A stretch of DNA of 64,000 bases from Rathayibacter caricis DSM 15933 (GTDB taxonomy: Bacteria; Actinomycetota; Actinomycetes; Actinomycetales; Microbacteriaceae), in NCBI RefSeq assembly GCF_003044275.1, contig NZ_PZPL01000001.1, positions 124,001 to 188,000 of the forward strand, read 5' to 3'. Below, one piece after another: positions 25,094 through 33,910 of this stretch; position 1 is the first letter of the stretch, and each line of letters begins with the position of its first letter. A program made the translations under genes and the position numbers. The notes beneath the pieces are model-generated. The model was not told the DNA's origin, ran no database searches, and saw nothing but the letters and a program-made list of their open reading frames with translations.

Positions 25094-27607
25094 CTACTGG
25101 AGCGCGGCAGCCCGCTCAGCCGCCTCGTGACCGTGCGGGTGGACATCGGCGCGGTGATAGGTCGCGCCCTGCGGGCCGCTCCCTGTCCAACTCCATTCGG
25201 CGACGGCCGGGATGTCGACGCCGTGCTCACGCGTGTACGCCCGGGCCTCGAGTCGCGCGTCCTGCATCCGCTGCCGGACGCCCGCCTCGCGGGCCGCTAA
25301 CCCGGGTACCCGGTCGAGCACGTCGAGGACGAGCCGGTACCGGTCGAGGTCGTTCAGCATCACCATGTCGAACGGAGTGGTCGTGGTCCCTTCCTCGATG
25401 AAGCCCCGCACGTGCAGGTTCGCGTGCCCGTGCCGGCGGTAGGTGAGCCGGTGGATCAGCCACGGATAGCCGTGGTACGCGAAGATCACGGGCTTGTCGG
25501 TGGTGAAGACGGCGTCGTAGTCCGCGTCGCTGAGCCCGTGCGGATGCTCACCCTCGCTCTGCAGGCGCATCAGGTCGACGACGTTGACGACCCGCACCTT
25601 CAGCGTCGGCACCTCGGCGCGCAGCAGGGCCGCGGCGGCGAGGACCTCGAGGGTGGGGACGTCGCCGGCGCAGGCGAGGACCACGTCGGGCTCCTCCCCC
25701 GCGATCTCCGACCCGGCCCAGCCGAAGACGCCGATGCCGCGGGTGCAGTGCTCGATCGCCTGCGGCATCGACAGCCAGTTCGCCTCCTGCTGCTTCCCGG
25801 CGACCACCACGTTGATGTAGTCGACGGAACGGAGGCAGTGGTCGTAGGTCGAGAGCAGGGTGTTCGCGTCGAACGGCAGGTAGACCCGCACGATGTCGGC
25901 CTTCTTGTTCATCACGTGGTCGATGAAGCCGGGGTCCTGGTGCGAGGTGCCGTTGTGGTCCTGCCGCCAGACGTGGGAGCTGAGCAGGTAGTTCAGCGAC
26001 GAGACGGGCCGGCGCCAGGCGATCTCGCGAGACGATTTCAGCCACTTGGCGTGCTGGTTGACCATCGAGTCGACGATGTGCACGAACGCCTCGTAGGAGT
26101 TGATCAGCCCGTGCCGGCCGGTGAGCAGGTAGCCCTCGAGCCAGCCCTGGCACTGGTGCTCGCTGAGCATCTCGACGACGCGGCCGGAGCGCGCGAGGTG
26201 GTTGTCCCTGTCGGCGACGCGGACCTGGGCGTCCCACTGCTTGTCGGTGACCTCGAACACGGCCTGCAGCCGGTTCGACGCGGTCTCGTCCGGTCCGAAG
26301 ATGCGGAAGTCGTGCGGGTTCGCGGCGATGACGTCGCGCAGCCAGGTGCCGAGCACCGTCGTCGCCGAGCTGGTCGTCGCTCCGGGCGAGGGCACGTCGA
26401 GGGCGTAGTCGCGGAAGTCGGGCAGGTGCAGCGGCCTCCGCAGCAGCCCGCCGTTCGCGATGGGATTCGCGCTCATCCGGCGCGCCCCCTCCGGGGCGAG
26501 TGCGGTGACGAGCGGCACGGGTGCGCCGGCCTCGTCGAACAGCTCGTCGGGCCGGTAGGAGCGCATCCACCGCTCGAGCACCGCGATGTGCTCGGGGTTG
26601 TCGCGGACGTTCGCGAGCGGCACCTGGTGCGAGCGCCAGCTGTTCTCGGCGGGCAGGCCGTCGATGAAGGCGGGGCAGGTCCAGCCCTTCGGGGTGCGGA
26701 GGATGATCATCGGCCACGCGGGCCGCCCGTCGAGTCGCCCCGACAGCGCATCGGCCTTGATCTCGGCGATCTGGTTCAACGCCAGGTCCATCACCGTTGC
26801 GAGGCGGCGGTGCACATCGCGCGGATCCTCGCCGTCGAAGCCGCCCGAGACGAGGTACGGGGTGTGCCCGTAGCCGCGCATCAGCTGCTCGAGCTCGCGT
26901 TCGGGGATGCGGGCGAGGACGGTCGGGTTCGCGATCTTGTAACCGTTGAGGTGCAGGATCGGCAGGACGACGCCGTCGTGCAGCGGGTCGACGAACTTGT
27001 TCCCGTGCCAGCTCGTCGCCAGCGGACCGGTCTCGGCCTCGCCGTCGCCGACGACAGCCGCGACGAGCAGGTCCGGGTTGTCGAAGACGGCGCCGTAGGC
27101 GTGCGAGAGCGAGTAGCCGAGCTCGCCGCCCTCGTGGATCGACCCGGGCGTCTCCGGAGCGACGTGGCTGGGGATGCCGCCGGGGAACGAGAACTGCCGG
27201 AACAGCTTGCGCATCCCGTCGGTACTGCGGTCGATGTCGTCGTAGACCTCGCTGTAGGTGCCGTCGAGATAGGTGTTCGCGACCATCCCCGGGCCGCCGT
27301 GGCCCGGGCCGGTGACGAAGATCGCGTTCAGATCGCGGTCGCGGATGACGCGATTGAGGTGCGCGTAGACGAAGTTCAGCCCCGGAGTCGTCCCCCAGTG
27401 CCCGAGCAGGCGCGCCTTGATGTGAGCGGCGGCGAGAGGTTCGCGCAGGAGCGGGTTGTCGAGGAGGTGGATCTGCCCGATCGACAGATAGTTCGCGGCG
27501 CGCCACCAGGCGTCCAGCTCGTCGAGGGACCGCTCCGAGAGGACCTGCGGTGCCCGTGACTGCCATCGGGCCGGTGGGGCGGTCTCGAGGAGATCGAGGA
27601 TGCTCAT
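25094..27607 (-). CDS. xfp: Phosphoketolase (xylulose 5-phosphate/fructose 6-phosphate)
   Basis: The 837-residue enzyme is of normal length for the XFP family. It has [15 protein letters not shown] near 40, [38 protein letters not shown] (TPP site), [20 protein letters not shown], and C-terminal [16 protein letters not shown] '[19 protein letters not shown]'. It cleaves xylulose 5-P or fructose 6-P to acetyl-P plus a triose or tetrose phosphate, giving acetyl-P (and ATP via acetate kinase) without oxygen. It begins inside the stop of the 4xUsp gene (ATGA), so it shares that DosR-like promoter. This ties fermentation to the low-oxygen island. Confidence 0.95.
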   Translation of the reverse strand: MSILDLLETAPPARWQSRAPQVLSERSLDELDAWWRAANYLSIGQIHLLDNPLLREPLAAAHIKARLLGHWGTTPGLNFVYAHLNRVIRDRDLNAIFVTGPGHGGPGMVANTYLDGTYSEVYDDIDRSTDGMRKLFRQFSFPGGIPSHVAPETPGSIHEGGELGYSLSHAYGAVFDNPDLLVAAVVGDGEAETGPLATSWHGNKFVDPLHDGVVLPILHLNGYKIANPTVLARIPERELEQLMRGYGHTPYLVSGGFDGEDPRDVHRRLATVMDLALNQIAEIKADALSGRLDGRPAWPMIILRTPKGWTCPAFIDGLPAENSWRSHQVPLANVRDNPEHIAVLERWMRSYRPDELFDEAGAPVPLVTALAPEGARRMSANPIANGGLLRRPLHLPDFRDYALDVPSPGATTSSATTVLGTWLRDVIAANPHDFRIFGPDETASNRLQAVFEVTDKQWDAQVRVADRDNHLARSGRVVEMLSEHQCQGWLEGYLLTGRHGLINSYEAFVHIVDSMVNQHAKWLKSSREIAWRRPVSSLNYLLSSHVWRQDHNGTSHQDPGFIDHVMNKKADIVRVYLPFDANTLLSTYDHCLRSVDYINVVVAGKQQEANWLSMPQAIEHCTRGIGVFGWAGSEIAGEEPDVVLACAGDVPTLEVLAAAALLRAEVPTLKVRVVNVVDLMRLQSEGEHPHGLSDADYDAVFTTDKPVIFAYHGYPWLIHRLTYRRHGHANLHVRGFIEEGTTTTPFDMVMLNDLDRYRLVLDVLDRVPGLAAREAGVRQRMQDARLEARAYTREHGVDIPAVAEWSWTGSGPQGATYHRADVHPHGHEAAERAAALQ

Positions 27608-29397
27608 GCGGAGACCACCTCGTGCTGATCGCGCGTGGCGGCATCGAGAGGTCGCGCATCCGGGGGGCCGACCACGATGAGGGGCGTGTCGAGGTTGAGG
27701 ATCAGATCGCGGCTCACGGAACCGAGCACCAGTCGGCGCCAGCCCGAGAGTCCGCGGGTGCCGATGACGATCGTCGCCGCCTTCGGCGACAGATGGGCGA
27801 GGGCGTGCGCCGGATCGCCCCCGACCAGGTGCGTCTCGATGCGCACGTCGAAACCGCTCGCCCGAGCGACTCGCTCCGCAGCGTCGAGGATCGAGCGGTG
27901 GTCGGCCTCGAGCGAGCGGATGAACTCGCCGTCGAGGAGGAAGGTGCTGTCGTAGAGGGCAGGCTCGGTCCACGCGTGCACCAGGTGCAGCGTCTGCCCG
28001 CGTCGCGCCGCCTCTGCCGCGGCGACGACGATCGCCGCGTTCGACGCCGCCGAGCCGTCGACGCCGACCGCGACGCCGGTCAGCGCCGGGTCCAGGGTCT
28101 GCGGCACGATCGCGAACGGCCCGTGAGCCAGCGCGGGCAGATGAGCGCCGACCGAGAGCCCGAATCGCAACCGCGGGCCCTCGCGATCCTCCGTCCCCAC
28201 GACCAGGAGGGTGTCGGGTCGTGTCAGCGCGGCAAGGGTGTGCAGAACGAAGCCGCGGACGACCCGGCCGTGCAGGGCGACATCGGGAGCGGCGGCGCTG
28301 ACCTGCTCGAGCATCCGCGAGAGCTCCCGATCGTCCAGCGCGACCGCCTCGGCGGCGGCGATCGAATCGGGGACGCTCGCGGACTCGTCGGCGATCATGA
28401 CCACCTCGACGCTCCCGGACGTCTCACGGATCAGAGCCCACTCGACCGCGGATCGGGAGGGGGCGTCACCGCCCCAGGCGACGACGGTGCGGGTCGGTGC
28501 CTGACGCCGGGCGGGCGCTTCGACGATCGGCTTCGGCTTCGGCTTCGGCTTCGGAGCGGGGCTGCGCCGGCCGACGATGACGGTGGGAACGGCCAGGTTC
28601 ACGAGGACGTCGTGGCCGACGGAGCCGATCAGCATCCGCTCGAGACGGGAGACGCCTCCGTCACCGACCACGAGGAGCGCGCGACCGGAGGCCGCGTCGA
28701 GCAGAGATCGGGCCGCGACCCCGTCGACCTCGACGCCCTCGACGACCAGCCCGGGGTGCAGCCGGCGCGCCTCGGCGACGGCGTCCGCGAGGACCTCGGC
28801 GTGCTGAGCCGTGATGTCCCCGAGGAGCGTCTCGGGCGGGACGCCGTCGTTCCAGAGGAACGGCGTGCGCCAGGCGTGCAGGACGTGCAGCGTCTGCTGC
28901 GTGCGCGCCGCCCAGGAGGCGGCGAACGCGAGCGCGGCGCGGGCGTCGTCGGAGTCGTCGATCCCGACGAGCACCCCGGATCCGTCGCCCGCCGTGTCCT
29001 CGGTGATGATCGCGACGGGGCCGGCGGCTCTCCCGGCGAGTCGGGCGCCGATGCTCCAGCCGCCGCGGAGTGGGAGGAGAGTGCGTCGGCGGTCGCCGAC
29101 GACGAGCAGGGTGCCGGGGCCGGAGAGGCGGGCGAGCTGCTCGACCGGATGACCGATCAGCACTCGGGAGTGCACCACGGCGCCGGGGTTCGCTCGCTCC
29201 GCGTCGGCGGCCGCGGTCTCGACCGAGACGGCTCCGCCCGCGCGCGGATCGGCGCTGAGATCGTTGCCGCTGTACCGGTCGAGACCGTCGACGACCGCGA
29301 CGAGGAGGATCGACTCGGCCTTCTGCGCCAGTGCCCACTCGAGTGCGCGTCGCGCCGAAGCGGACCCGTCCCATCCGACGACGAGCTGTGCATTCAT
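27604..29397 (-). CDS. Universal stress protein with four Usp domains
   Basis: The 597-residue protein is two tandem-Usp units: domain 1 (1-133, [18 protein letters not shown]), domain 2 (139-278, [37 protein letters not shown]), then a linker with PKPKPKPK (around residue 285-293), domain 3 (about 307-440, diverged, [18 protein letters not shown]), and domain 4 (446-585, [44 protein letters not shown]). Domains 2 and 4 keep the ATP-binding loop; 1 and 3 are weaker. Common Usps have one or two domains. The gene heads a two-gene operon with xfp and sits behind a DosR-like box at 29464-29478. Confidence 0.92.
   Translation of the reverse strand: MNAQLVVGWDGSASARRALEWALAQKAESILLVAVVDGLDRYSGNDLSADPRAGGAVSVETAAADAERANPGAVVHSRVLIGHPVEQLARLSGPGTLLVVGDRRRTLLPLRGGWSIGARLAGRAAGPVAIITEDTAGDGSGVLVGIDDSDDARAALAFAASWAARTQQTLHVLHAWRTPFLWNDGVPPETLLGDITAQHAEVLADAVAEARRLHPGLVVEGVEVDGVAARSLLDAASGRALLVVGDGGVSRLERMLIGSVGHDVLVNLAVPTVIVGRRSPAPKPKPKPKPIVEAPARRQAPTRTVVAWGGDAPSRSAVEWALIRETSGSVEVVMIADESASVPDSIAAAEAVALDDRELSRMLEQVSAAAPDVALHGRVVRGFVLHTLAALTRPDTLLVVGTEDREGPRLRFGLSVGAHLPALAHGPFAIVPQTLDPALTGVAVGVDGSAASNAAIVVAAAEAARRGQTLHLVHAWTEPALYDSTFLLDGEFIRSLEADHRSILDAAERVARASGFDVRIETHLVGGDPAHALAHLSPKAATIVIGTRGLSGWRRLVLGSVSRDLILNLDTPLIVVGPPDARPLDAATRDQHEVVSA
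28531..28554. repeat. Hexanucleotide repeat encoding the Pro-Lys linker
   Basis: CTTCGG is repeated four times in tandem; on the coding strand it reads CCGAAG, giving (Pro-Lys)4 between the two Usp pairs of the 597-residue protein. The repeat number could change by slippage without shifting the frame, altering linker length. Confidence 0.8.
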
Positions 29398-29463
29398 CAG
29401 GCATCCCTTGCTGGCAGCCGGGTCCGGCTCCCTTCAGGCTCGCCCGAGCCGGACCGTGCGGAC

Positions 29464-29478
29464 AGGGCCGAACGTCCC
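29464..29478 (-). promoter_or_regulatory. DosR-like box (4xUsp-xfp promoter)
   Basis: On the minus strand the sequence is GGGACGTTCGGCCCT, identical to the box at 24178. GAGCCT stands 38 nt further on (minus direction), in the position of the -10 seen at the BON and Asp23 promoters. The start codon follows about 67 nt from the box. Confidence 0.65.
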
Positions 29479-29596
29479 GGGCTCCGCGACAGGAGACGCG
29501 GGCGCTCTCCTCATCGCTCGTTCCTGCACACGATCCACCTCGGGACAGTCGTCCTCCGGCTCGTCCTGCTGTTCCTCGTCCTCGGCGCCTGGCCGG

Positions 29597-30037
29597 TCAC
29601 AGCACCGCCGGGAGCGCCCGCTCGTCGAGGCGACGCAGGATCCCCCGCATCTCCTCCAGCAGCAGCGCCTGCTCGCGGTTGATCTCGAGCAGCACCTCGA
29701 TGTCGGCTCTCGCAGTCACGTCGGTCTCGAAATCGTGCTGGGAGAGCGCCGCGGCGATGCCGTCCTGACGCTTCGCCGCGATCAGCAGGATCGCCCCCTG
29801 CAGGCCCGCGAGCATGCTCAGGAACAGGTTCAGGAGGATGAACGGGTACTCGTCCCACCCCGCCGCGAACGAGTTCACGATCGCCCACACGAGCATGAAC
29901 GCGACGAAGCCGAAGACGAACCGCCAGCTGCCCATCGAGTTGCGCAGCACATCCGCCGCCCGTTCGCCGAAGGTCAGCGACCGACTGTGCTTCTGGTGCC
30001 AGGTGAAGGGGAGGGGCGTGCGATGCGGGCTCGTCAT
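29597..30037 (-). CDS. DUF1003 membrane protein
   Basis: The 146-residue protein is of the DUF1003 type: HSRSLTFGERAADVLRNSMGSWRFVFGF, two membrane helices (about 38-57 and 68-93, with WDEYPFILLNLFLSMLAGLQGAI), then RQDGIAAALSQHDFETDVTARADIEVLLEI and a helical C-terminus (sequence quoted in parts). The ATG at 30037 begins the conserved part; a longer frame upstream is spurious. It is transcribed away from the truncated flavodoxin, and the gap carries a DosR-like box. The function is unknown; DUF1003 genes are often near stress genes. Confidence 0.9.
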   Translation of the reverse strand: MTSPHRTPLPFTWHQKHSRSLTFGERAADVLRNSMGSWRFVFGFVAFMLVWAIVNSFAAGWDEYPFILLNLFLSMLAGLQGAILLIAAKRQDGIAAALSQHDFETDVTARADIEVLLEINREQALLLEEMRGILRRLDERALPAVL

Positions 30038-30086
30038 CGGGCGAGCGTACGTCGCCGGGTCAGGATCGCGGAGCGTGCGGCGGAAG

Positions 30087-30101
30087 GGGACCAACGGCCC
30101 T
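30087..30101 (+). promoter_or_regulatory. DosR-like box (flavodoxin-Usp promoter)
   Basis: GGGACCAACGGCCCT has the same ends as the other boxes with ACCAA in place of the central CTTC. It lies 71 nt before the GTG of the truncated flavodoxin gene and 50 nt before the divergent DUF1003 start. CAGAGT (30125-30130) is a plausible -10 about 39 nt from the box start. Confidence 0.55.
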
Positions 30102-30171
30102 ACTCCCGCCCGCTGAACAGAGCGCAGAGTGGAGACGGAGGCCCTCGCCGCCACTCATCGGAAGGCACCCC

Positions 30172-30447
30172 GTGCGCGCGCTCGTCGTCGACGAATCCCA
30201 GTTCGGAACCACCCACCGCATCGCCGAAGCGATCGGCCGTGGCCTCGCCGAGACTCTCGACGTCGAGGTCGTCGACGTCAACGCCGCACTCCGCCTGGAG
30301 GGCGTCGACCTGCTCGTCGTCGGCGGCGCCGCACACGTCCGCGGACTCTCCTCACCCCGGGCTCCGCTCCATCACGGCTCCCCTGAGGGTCCTCGTCGAC
30401 GCGCTCGCAGCGACATGGCCCGCGAGCGGCCGAGGGCATCGTCATGA
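30172..30447 (+). CDS. Truncated flavodoxin-like protein
   Basis: The 91-residue product begins with a good flavodoxin start: RALVVDESQFGTTHRIAEAIGRGL (FMN phosphate loop S-x-F-G-T-T-x-x-I) and continues 'VEVVDVNAALRLEGVDLLVVGGAAH' through about residue 60. The rest, 'RGLSSPRAPLHHG...', is low complexity and the C-terminal half of the fold is missing, although flavodoxin domains are usually 140-170 residues. GGAAGG lies 6 nt before the GTG. The TGA overlaps the next start (ATGA), so the truncated length looks fixed. It may be a relic still translated for coupling. Confidence 0.65.
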   Translation: MRALVVDESQFGTTHRIAEAIGRGLAETLDVEVVDVNAALRLEGVDLLVVGGAAHVRGLSSPRAPLHHGSPEGPRRRARSDMARERPRASS

Positions 30448-31319
30448 CAACACTCGTCGCCTGGGCCGGCACCACCGCCGCCCTCACCGCACTCGACTGG
30501 GCGATCTCGCGCGAATACCTGCTCGATCGCCATGTCATCCTCTGCCACGTCACCGCCCCCTCCGAGAAGCGCCCGACCCCTCACTCGGCACTCGTCGACC
30601 TCGCCGCAACCCTGCAGCGCGACCGTACGGGGATCCGCTTCACAGCCGAGCTCCTGCACGGCGACCCCGCCGAGCAACTCGAGCGCCGTTGCCAGGACGG
30701 CACCGTCCTCGTCGTCGGTACCGACGCGCGCAACGAGCACCCTCGCCGCTTCGAGCGCTCGCTCGGAATGGTGCTGACGCGACGCGGGACGATCGCCGTC
30801 GTCATCGTGCCGATCGACTCCAGCCACGGCGCCCCGGGAATCGTCATCGGGTACAACGGGTCCGCCGCCGCAGTGGCCGCACTGGCCTTCGCCGCTGACG
30901 AAGCCGACCGTCGGTCCGAGCCCCTCCGCATCGTGCAGAGCTGGCGTTTGCGCCCGATCGAGGAGGACGCGGCCGACTGCCCCGCCCATCGCATCGAGGA
31001 GAAGATCGACAGCCTCCGTCTCGACATCGCGCAGGTCGTCGCGTCTGTGCGCACAGAGCACCCCGCACTCGCCGTAGACCTCCGGTTCGCGCACGGCGAG
31101 ACCGTCCAGAGCCTCCTCGCTGCGGCCGGCGGCACCAGCCTCCTCGTCCTCGGCTCCGACGACCCCTCCCGCACCAGCACCCGCGAGAGCATCGATCACG
31201 CTGTGGTGATGCGGATGCACACCGCACTCGCCGTCATCCCCGCCGGCTTCGCCGAGCTCGTCGCTCGCGGCGACGCGTCACCCGAAGCGACTCGCTCGCG
31301 GCGAGCGCCTCTGCCGTGA
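30444..31319 (+). CDS. Universal stress protein, two Usp domains
   Basis: The 291-residue protein has two Usp-like domains (1-130 starting MTTLVAWAGTTAALTALDWA; 132-272 starting IVIGYNGSAAAVAALAFAA, with 'LLVLGSDDPSRTSTRESIDHAVVMRMHTALAVIP'). Both are diverged in the ATP loop (ERSLGMVLTRRGTIAVVIVP in domain 1). It overlaps the truncated flavodoxin stop and shares its DosR-like promoter. The last 20 residues are Arg/Ala-rich and unlike the family. Confidence 0.88.
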   Translation: MTTLVAWAGTTAALTALDWAISREYLLDRHVILCHVTAPSEKRPTPHSALVDLAATLQRDRTGIRFTAELLHGDPAEQLERRCQDGTVLVVGTDARNEHPRRFERSLGMVLTRRGTIAVVIVPIDSSHGAPGIVIGYNGSAAAVAALAFAADEADRRSEPLRIVQSWRLRPIEEDAADCPAHRIEEKIDSLRLDIAQVVASVRTEHPALAVDLRFAHGETVQSLLAAAGGTSLLVLGSDDPSRTSTRESIDHAVVMRMHTALAVIPAGFAELVARGDASPEATRSRRAPLP

Positions 31320-31567
31320 TTCTCGTCGGCGCCCCCACCCCACCGTCACCGCGCGCTGACAGACGCCACCGCGGCGAGGGCACCGACCAGGCGACGGGCC
31401 GCTGCCCTCGGCGGCTCCTCTCTCGATGCCCAGGTGCACGGCGAGAGCATCGTGCTCGGTCGACGCGGACGCCGCTACCGGTCTGTCGCGCGCTGAGGCC
31501 TCCCGCCCCGGAGGAATCCGCGAGTTCCGCGCGCGGAACCCCGAGAGGCGGATGGTTCACTGGAGGG
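31320..31567. other. Intergenic region with a stop-terminated open frame fragment
   Basis: A short open stretch ends with ...GESIVLGRRGRRYRSVAR and a TGA near 31495, without a start codon that has a ribosome site. I do not recognise it. The rest of the region carries the peptidase promoter, with TTCACT followed by GGAGGG just before the ATG. Confidence 0.3.
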
Positions 31568-32854
31568 ATGATCGATCGTGACGCCCACCTCGCCGATTTC
31601 GCCGACTTCCTGACCGCGTCCCCCTCCTCCTTCCACGCCGCGGCCGAGACCGCCCGCCGCCTGGGCGACGCCGGCTTCATCGGCCTCGACGAGACGCAGG
31701 CGTGGCCCGACGCCCCCGGACGCTACTTCGTCGTCCGCGACGGCGCGGTCATCGCCTGGCACGTCCCCGACGCGGCGACCGCCGTCACGCCGTTCCGCAT
31801 CCTCGGCGCGCACACCGACTCCCCCGGCTTCACGCTCAAGCCGAACCCCACGATCGGCTCCGAGGGCTGGCTGCAGGCCGGCGTCGAGATCTACGGCGGA
31901 CCGCTGCTCAACTCCTGGCTCGACCGCGAGCTCGAGCTCGCCGGCCGTGTCGTGACCCGCGACGGGAGGGAGCTGCTGGTCCGCACGGGTCCGCTCCTGC
32001 GCATCCCGCAGCTCGCCATCCACCTCGACCGCGAGCAGAACGACGGACTCACCCTCGACCGGCAGAAGCACACCGTCCCCGTGTTCGGCCTCGGCGACGC
32101 GTCCGAGGTCGACCTGCTCGACCTCCTCGCCGCAGAGGCGGGACTCGCCGACGCGTCCGACATCGCCGGCTACGACCTGGTGACCGCCGACACGCAGGAG
32201 CCGCGCCGCTTCGGCCTCGACGGCACGCTCTTCGCGGCGGGGCGGATGGACGACCTCAGCTCGGTCCACGCCGGTCTCGTCGCCCTGCTCGCGGCGAGCG
32301 CCACCGCCGCACCGCCCGCTCGGATCACCGTCCTCGCCGCCTTCGACCACGAGGAGCTCGGCTCCGCGAGCCGCTCCGGAGCGAGCGGCCCGTTCCTCGA
32401 GGACGTGCTGACCCGCATCGGAGCCGCCCTCGGCGCCGGTGTCGACGAGCGCGTGCGGGCGATCGCCGCCTCCTGGTGCCTGTCGGCCGACGCCGGTCAC
32501 TCCGTGCACCCCAACCGCGCCGAGAAGCACGACCCGGTGAACCGCCCCGTCGCCGGCCGCGGCCCGCTGCTCAAGATCAACGCGTCGCAGCGCTACGCGA
32601 CGGATGCGCGCGGAACGGCGCTCTGGTCCCGCCTCTGCGCGGAGGCCGGAGTCGAGTACCAGGAGTTCGTCTCGAACAACTCCGTCCCGTGCGGCTCGAC
32701 CATCGGCCCCCTCACCGCGACGCGCCTCGGCATCTCGACCCTCGACGTGGGCGTTCCGCTGCTCTCGATGCACTCCGCCCGCGAGCTCGCGCACGTCGAC
32801 GACCTCGTCGCGCTCACCCGCGCCGTCGAGGCCTTCTTCACCTCGGAGGAGTGA
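31568..32854 (+). CDS. apeB: M18 family aminopeptidase (aspartyl aminopeptidase type)
   Basis: The 428-residue protein has M18 zinc motifs: GAHTDSPGFTLKPNP (about 80-94, first His/Asp ligands), GRMDDLSSVHAGLVALL (Asp ligand), FDHEELGSASRSGA (Glu general base/ligand) and NNSVPCGSTIGP with 'SMHSARELAHVDD' (His ligand) near the C-terminus. Such peptidases release N-terminal acidic residues from peptides in the cytoplasm. It lies alone between the Usp gene and a hydrolase. Confidence 0.95.
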   Translation: MIDRDAHLADFADFLTASPSSFHAAAETARRLGDAGFIGLDETQAWPDAPGRYFVVRDGAVIAWHVPDAATAVTPFRILGAHTDSPGFTLKPNPTIGSEGWLQAGVEIYGGPLLNSWLDRELELAGRVVTRDGRELLVRTGPLLRIPQLAIHLDREQNDGLTLDRQKHTVPVFGLGDASEVDLLDLLAAEAGLADASDIAGYDLVTADTQEPRRFGLDGTLFAAGRMDDLSSVHAGLVALLAASATAAPPARITVLAAFDHEELGSASRSGASGPFLEDVLTRIGAALGAGVDERVRAIAASWCLSADAGHSVHPNRAEKHDPVNRPVAGRGPLLKINASQRYATDARGTALWSRLCAEAGVEYQEFVSNNSVPCGSTIGPLTATRLGISTLDVGVPLLSMHSARELAHVDDLVALTRAVEAFFTSEE

Positions 32855-32903
32855 CCGCCGCGTCACCGGGAATCCCGCTGCGCGCCGCGCGGTTGTCCCC
32901 CGC

Positions 32904-33467
32904 ATGTCCTCGCACCTGCTCATCGTCCACGGCTACCGCGCCTCGGTCCGCGCCCACTGGTTCCCGTGGCTCGAGCGCGAGGCCGAGTCGCTCGGCGCGA
33001 CGGTGACGCGCGTCGTCCTGCCCGACGCGATGGCTCCGGATGCGGCCGCCTGGCGCTCAAGCGTCGCGGAGGCACTGGGAGCCGCCCGCGGGCCGGGCCG
33101 CCTGGTCGTGGTCGCGCACAGCCTCGGCTGCGTGACCGCCCTGCGCGCCATCGCCGCCACCGGGACTCGCGTCGACGCCGCGGTACTGGTGTCGGGCTTC
33201 GTCGAGCCTCTGCCCGCCCTGCCCGCACTGGACGCGTTCCTCGGTGAGGACCCCGGAGCCGTGATCGCCGAGGCGGGCCCGCATCTCGGCGCCGTGCACG
33301 TCGTCCGCTCCGACGACGACCCGTTCGTCCCGGCCACCGCGACGGACGCCCTGGCGTCGGCACTCGGCGCCCCGGTCGACGTCGTCCCCGGCGGCCGCCA
33401 CTTCCTCGCGTCCGAGGGCTTCACCGAGCTGCCGGTCGTCGGCCGCCTCGTGCGCTCCCTCCTCTGA
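32904..33467 (+). CDS. RBBP9/YdeN-family alpha/beta hydrolase
   Basis: The 187-residue protein has LLIVHGYRASVRAHWFPW near the N-terminus, a nucleophile elbow VVAHSLGCVTALRA (Ser about 74), VVRSDDDPFVP (Asp) and GGRHFLASEGF (His), as in small serine hydrolases of the RBBP9/YdeN family (about 180-200 residues). The start lies 49 bp after the peptidase stop, so it is probably in one transcript. The substrate is unknown. Confidence 0.9.
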   Translation: MSSHLLIVHGYRASVRAHWFPWLEREAESLGATVTRVVLPDAMAPDAAAWRSSVAEALGAARGPGRLVVVAHSLGCVTALRAIAATGTRVDAAVLVSGFVEPLPALPALDAFLGEDPGAVIAEAGPHLGAVHVVRSDDDPFVPATATDALASALGAPVDVVPGGRHFLASEGFTELPVVGRLVRSLL

Positions 33468-33477
33468 CGCCCCCCTT

Positions 33478-33890
33478 GCTGGTCGAGTAGCCCCGCAGGG
33501 GCGTATCGAGACCCACCCACTCCGTACATCGCCGATCTCGATACGCGCGCTCCGCGCGCTACTCGATCAGCAAGCACAGCGCACCCGCCTCACCTGCTGC
33601 TGGTCGAGTAGCCCCGCAGGGGCGTATCGAGACCCACCCACTCCAGACATCGCGGATCTCGATACGCGCGCTCCGCGCGCTACTCGATCAGCAAGCACAG
33701 CGCACCCGCCTCACCTGCTGCTGGTCGAGTAGCCCCGCAGGGGCGTATCGAGACCCACCTACTCCAGACACCGCCGATCTCGATACGCGCGCTCCGCGCG
33801 CTACTCGATCAGCAAGCACAGCGCACCCGCCTCACCTGCTGCTGGTCGAGTAGCCCCGCAGGGGCGTATCGAGACCCACGTCACCAGCAG
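33478..33890. repeat. Tandem array of 121-bp palindromic repeat units
   Basis: Three full copies start at 33478, 33599 and 33720, and a fourth truncated copy starts at 33841; the period is exactly 121 bp. Each unit begins GCTGGTCGAGTAGCCCCGC (then GGGGCGTATCGAGAC) and ends TCTCGATACG...GCTACTCGATCAGC, so each is a long imperfect hairpin. Units differ by only a few bases in the middle. It occupies the otherwise empty gap between convergent genes. Such arms are common in Microbacteriaceae intergenic regions. Confidence 0.85.
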
Positions 33891-33910
33891 CCCCGACAGC
33901 GCACGCCCCC

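Noticed and set aside
33478..33890. Possible CRISPR array
   Set aside because: Units of 121 bp are tandem copies with nearly identical 'spacers' and palindromic arms; there are no cas genes.
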